Of a stretch of DNA of 7,986 nucleotides, positions 1 through 6,617 are shown piece after piece. Both the position numbers and the translations under genes were made by a program. Location of the stretch: the NCBI RefSeq assembly GCF_003590875.1, contig NZ_QYUN01000001.1, positions 1 through 7,986 on the forward strand. Direction: 5' to 3'. A model generated the notes under the pieces. The model was not told where the DNA came from, searched no databases, and worked only from the letters and a program-made list of their open reading frames with translations. The first letter of the stretch is position 1. Each line of letters opens with the position of its first letter. The DNA is from Noviherbaspirillum cavernae. GTDB lineage: Bacteria; Pseudomonadota; Gammaproteobacteria; Burkholderiales; Burkholderiaceae_D.

Positions 1-359
1 CAGTCCGCGCCACCGAAGATGCGGAGCAGAAGCTGGCGATGCTCATGCAGTATCGTGAAGACTACGTATTGCGCTTTCAGGTCAAGCTGTCGGCGGGTGT
101 CAGCGCCTCCGGCTATCGCAACTTTCAACAGTTCCTGGACAAGCTCGATGAAGCGATCAAGGGGCAGCAGCGCGTGGTGCAGGACGCAACTCGCCGCGTG
201 GGCAACGAGCGCACGGCATGGCAAGGCTGCGAGCGCAAGCGCATGTCCTACGACATCCTCGCCGAGCGCACGCTCAAGGTGCAACAGTTGAAGGAATCCC
301 GGCGGGATCAGAAGCAGACGGACGAGTTCGCCGCCCGGCAATTGCTCTATAAACGCTAA
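1..359 (+). CDS. fliJ: FliJ, flagellar export stalk/chaperone-escort protein (left copy, 5' part missing)
   Basis: The gene is open from the first base, with codons in phase from position 3, to the TAA at 357-359. It gives 118 codons that match residues 29-146 of the full copy on the right arm; the first 28 residues lie off the window. FliJ is a small soluble antiparallel coiled coil. It sits in the centre of the FliI ATPase ring like the gamma subunit of F1, contacts FlhA and recycles empty export chaperones. What is seen fits: a highly charged, Gln/Lys/Glu/Arg-rich helical sequence with no signal peptide or membrane segment, ending ARQLLYKR. fliK begins 20 bases downstream, so the two are probably co-transcribed. 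This copy is uninterrupted to its stop, whereas the right copy carries two compensating indels, so this one is the better guide to residues 80-122. Confidence 0.88.
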   Translation, partial: VRATEDAEQKLAMLMQYREDYVLRFQVKLSAGVSASGYRNFQQFLDKLDEAIKGQQRVVQDATRRVGNERTAWQGCERKRMSYDILAERTLKVQQLKESRRDQKQTDEFAARQLLYKR

Positions 360-379
360 CCGTAAAAGCGGCACACATC

Positions 380-1851
380 ATGAAAACAGCAGCAATCTCG
401 AACCCGGCCAACGTCAATTCCGCCACCGCTTCCAGTGCGAAGCAATCCGGCGATGCGTCCGGCCTGCCGTTCAGCGAGCTCCTGTCGCGTGAAGTCGCCG
501 ATCGCGGCGCGGTCAACGAAGCAGCCATGCCGGCCACCGCGAAAGCCGCCCCGCCGCGGCCACGCCGCAATCTGCCCGGCCCGCAGCAAAGTCGGACAAA
601 GCCGATTCCGCCGACACGGACACCGCCGCCGTCGCCGAATCCGGCGCTACCGCAGCAAGCGAGGACGCCGCTGTGGCAGCACAAGGCAAGACCAAGCCTG
701 CCACCGACGACGCAGAGGAAACCGAGGAGGCCGCATTGGCAGCCGCATCCGAGGAACTGCTCGCCCTGGTTGCCAACCTGAATCAGCCACGCGCCGCTGC
801 GGCCGAGACAAGCACGCAAACACCGGCATCCGACGATGCCGCTGCGGCTGCGACTGCGGCTGCCGCTGCCGCTGCGGCTGCAGCAACGACCGTCATTCAG
901 GCCGCCGATGAGATGCCCGTTTCCGCCGACGCGCAGGCTGCACAGGCTGCCGTGGCCGCGCAGGGAGCGGTGATCGATACCGCACCGGCCGATGCCAAAC
1001 AGCTTGCCGCCGCCCTTGCCAATGCGCCGCGCGCGCTCGGCACGAAATCAGCCAAAACGAATCCAGCCGCCGTGACGGAGCTGAAATCCTCCGGCAAGCA
1101 ACAGCGACCGGATGCCTCGGCAAGAGCTGCGGCACAGACGCAAGCGGGATTCGACGCAGCACTTGCGCAAGGCAAGGAGGCCAAGGCCGCGCCGGAAATG
1201 AACGCAGGACAGACGCAAGCGGGCCTTGTGGAAATGACGCCGTCGGCTCAGACGTCACAGGCAGCACAGAACGCACCGGAATTTCACATCCCCAGGACGA
1301 CGACACCGGACCTGCAAGCCGTGGCTGCAGCCGTCAATGGCACCGCGCAATCCCTCGTCGCACAATCCCCCGCAGCGCTCGATCAGGTGCAAGCCGCGAG
1401 CGGCCAACTGCCGGAAACCCTCGCGCCGCGCGTCGGCACACCAGGCTGGGATCAGGCCTTGGGGCAAAAGGTCGTCTGGATGGTTGCAGGCGCACAGCAA
1501 AGCGCATCGCTGACGCTCAATCCGCCCGACCTCGGCCCCTTGCAAGTCGTGCTGAACGTCTCCAACAACCAGGCCACCGCCAGCTTCACCGCCGCGCAGC
1601 CGGAAGTACGGCAAGCGCTTGAATCAGCCATGCCGAAGCTGCGCGAAATGCTGGGCGACGCCGGCATCCAGCTCGGCCAGGCCAGCGTCAGCGCAGGCAT
1701 GCCGGACCACCAGCAGCAGGCATTCGGTTCGCAGCAGCAGCCGTCGTCGCGTCATTCCGCGCAAACGAACGACGACACCGACACACCGGCACGTGTCGTC
1801 CGCGGCCAGACCATCAAGGGCGGACAAGGGCTGGTCGATACGTTCGCCTGA
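380..1851 (+). CDS. fliK: FliK, flagellar hook-length control protein (left copy, one frameshift)
   Basis: FliK is exported as a molecular ruler during hook assembly. Its C-terminal domain then contacts FlhB and switches the exporter from hook to filament substrates. The start is the ATG at 380 (MKTAAISNPANVNSA), 20 bases after fliJ; no strong ribosome site is seen. One base is missing near 536-538: the left arm has two C where the right arm has three. The raw frame therefore stops at 779-781, while the true frame continues to the TGA at 1849-1851. Restored length is 490 residues. The N-terminal part is disordered and rich in Ala, Gln, Thr and Pro, with a poly-Ala stretch. The conserved C-terminal Flg_hook domain starts near W357 (WDQALGQKVVWM) and includes the family hallmark LNPPDLGPLQV at about 380-390, followed by a Gln/Ser-rich tail. 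A GTG at 673 could be taken as a start for the open 3' part, but this is only a consequence of the frameshift. Confidence 0.9.
838..885 (+). repeat. GCN trinucleotide (poly-alanine) tract in fliK, left copy
   Basis: Sixteen codons encode fifteen alanines and one threonine, made of mixed GCC/GCT/GCG/GCA codons with strong GCTGCG and GCTGCC periodicity. The tract lies in the flexible ruler part of FliK. Such tracts can change length by slippage, and FliK length is known to influence hook length in other bacteria. Both arms show the same number of codons here. Confidence 0.8.
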
Positions 1852-2011
1852 CCGCACTCGTCTTCCATTTTTCTGTTGCACGTTCGGCCTTTCCCTCTGG
1901 TCCGACGCCTTTTCCCCTATCCGTAATATTGCCTTTCGGTAATAATTGAATACGCGCCGACTACGCGCACGAACGCTCCGCATCGAGACAACGCATGCGG
2001 CGTGCAGCGCG

Positions 2012-2081
2012 GCCTCAGGATGCGCGGATATGCACTGTCTTATCCCTTCTTTTCGGCGCATCCCGAGCGAGGCTTTTTTTT
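2012..2081 (+). terminator. Candidate intrinsic terminator after fliK (left copy)
   Basis: GCCTC (2012-2016) pairs with GAGGC (2069-2073). Further in, GGATGCGC (2018-2025) pairs with GCGCATCC (2056-2063). The two helices are separated by an asymmetric bulge (one base against five). Eight T follow directly at 2074-2081. The 30-base loop is long for a classical terminator, so a leader hairpin of the fliL transcript is an alternative. The structure was seen by eye and no folding energy was computed. Confidence 0.45.
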
Positions 2082-2129
2082 CATAATGGCTGGAAGCTCA
2101 TGCAATACAGCCGTATACGAGAACAACCC

Positions 2130-2135
2130 GAGGAC
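2130..2135 (+). promoter_or_regulatory. Ribosome binding site of fliL (left copy)
   Basis: GAGGAC lies four bases before the ATG at 2140 and is the only good purine-rich match nearby. It decides the start MATAPKAANK over the longer in-frame ATGs at 2002 and 2086. The right copy has the same arrangement at 4366-4371. Confidence 0.6.
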
Positions 2136-2139
2136 AATC

Positions 2140-2676
2140 ATGGCAACCGCACCCAAAGCAGCAAACAAAAATCTGAAAGCGGTTCCTGCGGCGGATGCGT
2201 CTGCTGCCCAACCGGCGAACTCCATGAAAATGATCCTGATCGTAGTGGGCGCAATCCTGCTGACGCTCGCTGCTGCCGGCGGCGCGTGGTTCTTCCTCGG
2301 CGCGAACCAGAACAATGCACCCGGATCGCCCTCCACTGCGCCGCGCGCGGTGGACAACAAGCCGCCGGTGTTCATGACGATGGAAACGTTCACCGTCAAC
2401 CTGCAGACGGAAGACATGGCGCAATTCCTGCAGATCGGCATGACCATGCAGGTGGCGGACCAGGCGACCGCCGACCTGATCAAACTGAACATGCCGCAGG
2501 TGCGCAATCGCCTGCTGCTCCTGCTGTCCAGCAAGAAGGCTTCGGAGATTCTCACCATTGACGGCAAGAAAAAACTCGCCGCCGACATCATCGAGCAAGC
2601 GAAGCAGCCTTTCTCGCCGCAGGGAGCGAAGCCGGAAGTCACCGACGTGTTCTTCACCTCGTTCGTCGTTCAGTAA
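2140..2676 (+). CDS. fliL: FliL, flagellar basal-body/stator-associated membrane protein (left copy)
   Basis: FliL is a single-pass inner-membrane protein near the flagellar motor. It surrounds or supports the MotAB stator and affects torque and swarming. The frame is 178 residues, normal for the family. A short Lys/Ala-rich cytoplasmic N-terminus is followed by one membrane helix at about residues 31-53 (MILIVVGAILLTL...WFFLG), a Pro/Asn/Ser linker and the periplasmic domain. Recognisable family stretches are FTVNLQTED (84-92), MPQVRNRLLLLLSSKKASEI (118-137) and the C-terminal VTDVFFTSFVVQ. The start follows the GAGGAC site. fliM begins five bases after the TAA, so the two are co-transcribed. 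The frame is intact and identical in both arms. Confidence 0.93.
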   Translation: MATAPKAANKNLKAVPAADASAAQPANSMKMILIVVGAILLTLAAAGGAWFFLGANQNNAPGSPSTAPRAVDNKPPVFMTMETFTVNLQTEDMAQFLQIGMTMQVADQATADLIKLNMPQVRNRLLLLLSSKKASEILTIDGKKKLAADIIEQAKQPFSPQGAKPEVTDVFFTSFVVQ

Positions 2677-2681
2677 CAGCC

Positions 2682-3161
2682 ATGGCAGAGAATTTTCTCT
2701 CACAGGAAGAAGTCGATGCCCTCTTGAAGGGCGTGACCGGCGACCAGGACGATCTGCAGGTCCAGGAAGATCCGTCCGGCATTCGCCCGTACAACCTTGC
2801 GACGCAAGAGCGCATCGTGCGCGGCCGGATGCCGACGCTCGAAATCATCAACGAGCGTTTTGCGCGCCTGTTCCGCATCAGCCTGTTCAATTTCCTGCAT
2901 CGCACCGCCGAAGTATCGATCGGCCCGGTGCGCGTGTCCAAGTACAGCGAATTCATCCGCAACCTGGTGGTGCCGACCAACCTGAACCTGGTCCACATGA
3001 AGCCCTTGCGCGGCACATCGCTGATGGTATTCGACCCGAACCTCGTGTTCCTGCTGGTCGACAACATGTTCGGTGGCGACGGCCGGTTCCACACCCGGGT
3101 CGAGGGCCGCGACTTCACGCTGACCGAGCAGCGCATCATCCAGCGCATTCGAACGTGTTCG
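2682..3161 (+). CDS. fliM: FliM, flagellar motor switch protein (left copy, truncated at the poly-C run)
   Basis: FliM forms the C-ring of the motor, binds CheY-P and passes the switch signal to FliG. The start MAENFLSQEEVDALLKGV holds the conserved N-terminal CheY-binding helix (EVDALL at residues 10-15). The middle CheC-like domain is visible, including the GGDGR loop (131-135) that contacts FliG. Residues 1-156 are clean. From 3150 the frame is lost: 3150-3161 still matches the right arm if about four bases are missing, and then the 72 C begin. The rest of the middle domain and the whole C-terminal FliN-like (SpoA) domain are absent, about half of a usual 330-residue FliM. The raw frame reads on into a proline run and stops at 3288-3290; that tail is not real protein. 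Confidence 0.9.
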
Positions 3162-3233
<72 letters not shown>

Positions 3234-3284
3234 ACGCTGACGCAGCAAGCGCTGGATCCGCTACCCGTCCAGTTCGAACATATC
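3234..3284 (+). other. Noisy continuation of fliM between poly-C and fold-back point
   Basis: These bases align, with several gaps and mismatches, to the reverse complement of about 3285-3330. Shared blocks are CGCA, CAAG/AAG, CTACCCG and TCCAGTTCGA. This is therefore the same fliM stretch (family sequence around YPIQFDYIR) read at low quality, not foreign DNA. Error density is far higher than elsewhere in the arms. Confidence 0.7.
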
Positions 3285-3310
3285 GGATGATGTCGAACTG
3301 GATCGGGTAG
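3261..3310. repeat. Inner inverted repeat marking the fold-back apex
   Basis: The stretch at 3261-3277 (CTACCCGTCCAGTTCGA) is the reverse complement of 3293-3310 except for one missing A. The 15 bases between them can also be aligned with themselves (left ACATATC against right CATCATCC read backwards). The two arms therefore meet at about 3284 with essentially no loop. The apex is off-centre relative to the outer axis (3250.5) because of the poly-C on the left arm. Confidence 0.85.
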
Positions 3311-3819
3311 GCCGGCCCCACGACTTGCGTAGTTTCGAACACGATATTCAGAATGCGCTGGATGATGCGCTGCTCGGTCAGCGTGAAGTCGCGGCCCTCG
3401 ACCCGGGTGTGGAACCGGCCGTCGCCACCGAACATGTTGTCGACCAGCAGGAACACGAGGTTCGGGTCGAATACCATCAGCGATGTGCCGCGCAAGGGCT
3501 TCATGTGGACCAGGTTCAGGTTGGTCGGCACCACCAGGTTGCGGATGAATTCGCTGTACTTGGACACGCGCACCGGGCCGATCGATACTTCGGCGGTGCG
3601 ATGCAGGAAATTGAACAGGCTGATGCGGAACAGGCGCGCAAAACGCTCGTTGATGATTTCGAGCGTCGGCATCCGGCCGCGCACGATGCGCTCTTGCGTC
3701 GCAAGGTTGTACGGGCGAATGCCGGACGGATCTTCCTGGACCTGCAGATCGTCCTGGTCGCCGGTCACGCCCTTCAAGAGGGCATCGACTTCTTCCTGTG
3801 AGAGAAAATTCTCTGCCAT
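3285..3819 (-). CDS. fliM: FliM, flagellar motor switch protein (right copy, truncated at fold-back)
   Basis: This copy starts at 3819 and is identical to the left copy for residues 1-156. It then goes further, reading LNIVFETTQ and, after a disturbed spot, GPAYPIQFD. Family knowledge predicts a Lys-(Ser/Ala)-Trp between TTQ and GPA. The observed bases give V-V instead, which fits loss of three bases from an A run and a G run. Real FliM sequence ends near residue 176-180, where the strand turns back. The raw frame continues through the reverse-complement arm and becomes poly-glycine from the C run, ending at 3136; that tail is spurious. The CheY-binding helix and GGDGR loop are present and the C-terminal SpoA domain is missing. 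fliL lies five bases upstream. Confidence 0.9.
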
Positions 3820-3824
3820 GGCTG

Positions 3825-4361
3825 TTACTGAACGACGAACGAGGTGAAGAACACGTCGGTGACTTCCGGCTTCGCTCCCTGCGGCGAGAAAGGCTGCTTC
3901 GCTTGCTCGATGATGTCGGCGGCGAGTTTTTTCTTGCCGTCAATGGTGAGAATCTCCGAAGCCTTCTTGCTGGACAGCAGGAGCAGCAGGCGATTGCGCA
4001 CCTGCGGCATGTTCAGTTTGATCAGGTCGGCGGTCGCCTGGTCCGCCACCTGCATGGTCATGCCGATCTGCAGGAATTGCGCCATGTCTTCCGTCTGCAG
4101 GTTGACGGTGAACGTTTCCATCGTCATGAACACCGGCGGCTTGTTGTCCACCGCGCGCGGCGCAGTGGAGGGCGATCCGGGTGCATTGTTCTGGTTCGCG
4201 CCGAGGAAGAACCACGCGCCGCCGGCAGCAGCGAGCGTCAGCAGGATTGCGCCCACTACGATCAGGATCATTTTCATGGAGTTCGCCGGTTGGGCAGCAG
4301 ACGCATCCGCCGCAGGAACCGCTTTCAGATTTTTGTTTGCTGCTTTGGGTGCGGTTGCCAT
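3825..4361 (-). CDS. fliL: FliL, flagellar basal-body/stator-associated membrane protein (right copy)
   Basis: This is an exact translation match to the left copy: 178 residues, one N-terminal membrane helix at about 31-53 and the same C-terminus. The start is the ATG at 4361-4359, preceded on this strand by the GAGGAC site (4371-4366). fliM follows five bases after the stop. No difference from the left copy is seen in frame or protein. This argues that the second copy is not an evolving paralogue. Confidence 0.92.
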   Translation of the reverse strand: MATAPKAANKNLKAVPAADASAAQPANSMKMILIVVGAILLTLAAAGGAWFFLGANQNNAPGSPSTAPRAVDNKPPVFMTMETFTVNLQTEDMAQFLQIGMTMQVADQATADLIKLNMPQVRNRLLLLLSSKKASEILTIDGKKKLAADIIEQAKQPFSPQGAKPEVTDVFFTSFVVQ

Positions 4362-4649
4362 GATTGTCCTCGGGTTGTTCTCGTATACGGCTGTATTGCA
4401 TGAGCTTCCAGCCATTATGAAAAAAAAGCCTCGCTCGGGATGCGCCGAAAAGAAGGGATAAGACAGTGCATATCCGCGCATCCTGAGGCCGCGCTGCACG
4501 CCGCATGCGTTGTCTCGATGCGGAGCGTTCGTGCGCGTAGTCGGCGCGTATTCAATTATTACCGAAAGGCAATATTACGGATAGGGGAAAAGGCGTCGGA
4601 CCAGAGGGAAAGGCCGAACGTGCAACAGAAAAATGGAAGACGAGTGCGG
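4362..4649 (-). other. 288-base fliK-fliL intergenic region (right copy)
   Basis: This is the reverse complement of the left intergenic region, of identical length, holding the same hairpin and AT-rich island. Conservation of a non-coding spacer at full length and near-full identity shows recent or artefactual duplication rather than two ancient operons. No gene is supported on either strand. Confidence 0.6.
4420..4489 (-). terminator. Candidate intrinsic terminator after fliK (right copy)
   Basis: This is a mirror of the left structure: the same 5-bp and 8-bp stems around a long loop, with the T-tract appearing as eight A at 4420-4427 on the + strand. It lies between fliK and fliL when read on the minus strand. 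Confidence 0.45.
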
Positions 4650-6122
4650 TCAGGCGAACGTATCGACCAGCCCTTGTCCGCCCTTGATGGTCTGGCCGCG
4701 GACGACACGTGCCGGTGTGTCGGTGTCGTCGTTCGTTTGCGCGGAATGACGCGACGACGGCTGCTGCTGCGAACCGAATGCCTGCTGCTGGTGGTCCGGC
4801 ATGCCTGCGCTGACGCTGGCCTGGCCGAGCTGGATGCCGGCGTCGCCCAGCATTTCGCGCAGCTTCGGCATGGCTGATTCAAGCGCTTGCCGTACTTCCG
4901 GCTGCGCGGCGGTGAAGCTGGCGGTGGCCTGGTTGTTGGAGACGTTCAGCACGACTTGCAAGGGGCCGAGGTCGGGCGGATTGAGCGTCAGCGATGCGCT
5001 TTGCTGTGCGCCTGCAACCATCCAGACGACCTTTTGCCCCAAGGCCTGATCCCAGCCTGGTGTGCCGACGCGCGGCGCGAGGGTTTCCGGCAGTTGGCCG
5101 CTCGCGGCTTGCACCTGATCGAGCGCTGCGGGGGATTGTGCGACGAGGGATTGCGCGGTGCCATTGACGGCTGCAGCCACGGCTTGCAGGTCCGGTGTCG
5201 TCGTCCTGGGGATGTGAAATTCCGGTGCGTTCTGTGCTGCCTGTGACGTCTGAGCCGACGGCGTCATTTCCACAAGGCCCGCTTGCGTCTGTCCTGCGTT
5301 CATTTCCGGCGCGGCCTTGGCCTCCTTGCCTTGCGCAAGTGCTGCGTCGAATCCCGCTTGCGTCTGTGCCGCAGCTCTTGCCGAGGCATCCGGTCGCTGT
5401 TGCTTGCCGGAGGATTTCAGCTCCGTCACGGCGGCTGGATTCGTTTTGGCTGATTTCGTGCCGAGCGCGCGCGGGCGCATTGGCAAGGGCGGCGGCAAGC
5501 TGTTTGGCATCGGCCGGTGCGGTATCGATCACCGCTCCCTGCGCGGCCACGGCAGCCTGTGCAGCCTGCGCGTCGGCGGAAACGGGCATCTCATCGGCGG
5601 CCTGAATGACGGTCGTTGCTGCAGCCGCAGCGGCAGCGGCAGCCGCAGTCGCAGCCGCAGCGGCATCGTCGGATGCCGGTGTTTGCGTGCTTGTCTCGGC
5701 CGCAGCGGCGCGTGGCTGATTCAGGTTGGCAACCAGGGCGAGCAGTTCCTCGGATGCGGCTGCCAATGCGGCCTCCTCGGTTTCCTCTGCGTCGTCGGTG
5801 GCAGGCTTGGTCTTGCTTGTGCTGCCACAGCGGCGTCCTCGCTTGCTGCGGTAGCGCCGGATTCGGCGACGGCGGCGGTGTCCGTGTCGGCGGAATCGGC
5901 TTTGTCCGACTTTGCTGCGGGCCGGGCAGATTGCGGCGTGGCCGCGGCGGGGCGGCTTTCGCGGGTGGCCGGCATGGCTGCTTCGTTGACCGCGCCGCGA
6001 TCGGCGACTTCACGCGACAGGAGCTCGCTGAACGGCAGGCCGGACGCATCGCCGGATTGCTTCGCACTGGAAGCGGTGGCGGAATTGACGTTGGCCGGGT
6101 TCGAGATTGCTGCTGTTTTCAT
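4650..6122 (-). CDS. fliK: FliK, flagellar hook-length control protein (right copy, two frameshifts)
   Basis: The gene runs from the ATG at 6122 to a stop ending at 4650 and would be 490 residues, as restored on the left. Two compensating errors break it. One base is missing near 5815-5816 (the left arm has GGC where this arm has GC). One extra base lies in the G run at 5472-5474 (three G here, two expected from the left arm). Between them the raw frame is wrong and stops at 5721. At the site where the left copy lost a C, this arm is correct and reads ATRESRPAAATPQSA. The two arms together give an uninterrupted gene. The C-terminal Flg_hook domain, with NPPDLGPLQV, is intact in this arm. Confidence 0.88.
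5617..5664 (-). repeat. GCN trinucleotide (poly-alanine) tract in fliK, right copy
   Basis: This is the mirror of the left tract, with sixteen codons for alanine with one threonine and the same length. It reads as GC-rich GCAGCC/GCAGCG repeats on the + strand. Confidence 0.8.
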
Positions 6123-6142
6123 GATGTGTGCCGCTTTTACGG

Positions 6143-6583
6143 TTAGCGTTTATAGAGCAATTGCCGGGCGGCGAACTCGTCCGTCTGCTTCTGATCCCGC
6201 CGGGATTCCTTCAACTGGTTGCACCTTGAGCGTGCGCTCGGCGAGGATGTCGTAGGACATGCGCTTGCGCTCGCAGCCTTGCCATGCCGTGCGCTCGTTG
6301 CCCACGCGGCGAGTTGCGTCCTGCACCACGCGCTGCTGCCCCTTGATGCTTCATCGAGCTTGTCCAGGAACTGTTGAAAGTTGCGATAGCCGGAGGCGCT
6401 GACACCCGCCGACAGCTTGACCTGAAAGCGCAATACGTAGTCTTCACGATACTGCATGAGCATCGCCAGCTTCTGCTCCGCATCTTCGGTGGCGCGGACT
6501 GCCCGCCCGAGCCGCTTTGCGGCTTCGTCGGTCGCTTGCGTCGCCAATTCAATCAGCGTATCGAGGGCAGAGGAGGTGGCCAT
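6143..6583 (-). CDS. fliJ: FliJ, flagellar export stalk/chaperone-escort protein (right copy, full length, two indels)
   Basis: The frame begins with the ATG at 6583 (MATSSALDTLIELATQATDE) and ends at 6143, giving 146 residues, normal for FliJ. Compared with the left copy, one C (+ strand) is missing near 6347 and one G is added near 6216. Residues of roughly 80-122 are therefore read out of frame, although the overall frame stays open. The true residues there are given by the left copy (IKGQQRVVQDATRR...). It lies 34 bases after fliI and 20 before fliK, as in a typical fliHIJK operon. This copy supplies the N-terminus that the left arm lacks. Confidence 0.88.
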   Translation of the reverse strand: MATSSALDTLIELATQATDEAAKRLGRAVRATEDAEQKLAMLMQYREDYVLRFQVKLSAGVSASGYRNFQQFLDKLDEASRGSSAWCRTQLAAWATSARHGKAASASACPTTSSPSARSRCNQLKESRRDQKQTDEFAARQLLYKR

Positions 6584-6617
6584 GGTGACGATTCTAGTGT
6601 CGCGCTCGCCAGGTCAA

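Larger units (their letters stand above)
1852..2139 (+). other. 288-base fliK-fliL intergenic region (left copy)
   Basis: No gene is supported here. The open frame that begins at 2002 is only an upstream extension of fliL, without a ribosome site. The first part is pyrimidine-rich, and an AT-rich island follows at about 1922-1950. That island might hold a promoter for fliL, but I find no convincing sigma-70, sigma-28 or sigma-54 pair with correct spacing. A hairpin followed by eight T lies at 2012-2081. In many betaproteobacteria fliL begins the fliLMNOPQR unit, so a transcript boundary here is reasonable by inference. Confidence 0.6.

Noticed and set aside
673..1851. Separate gene starting at the GTG at 673
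   Set aside because: It is the downstream part of fliK after a one-base loss near 537; the frame is open back to that point and the right arm shows continuity.
1922..1957. Possible sigma-70 or sigma-28 promoter in the AT-rich island
   Set aside because: TAATAT and TTGCCT occur but never as a pair with acceptable spacing, and there is no good GCCGATAA-like box. I only note the island.
2087..2104. Possible sigma-54 promoter (TGG...GCAA) upstream of fliL
   Set aside because: The GG and GC elements do not have the required ten-base spacing in any alignment tried by eye.
2002..2139. Longer fliL start at 2002 or 2086
   Set aside because: It would add 46 or 18 residues over the hairpin and T-tract, with no ribosome site. 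The ATG at 2140 has GAGGAC in front and gives a normal FliL N-terminus.
5616..6255. Long + strand frames over the right fliK arm (176 and 312 codons)
   Set aside because: They are antisense shadows of a GC-rich low-complexity gene, with Gly/Cys/Arg-rich nonsense composition.
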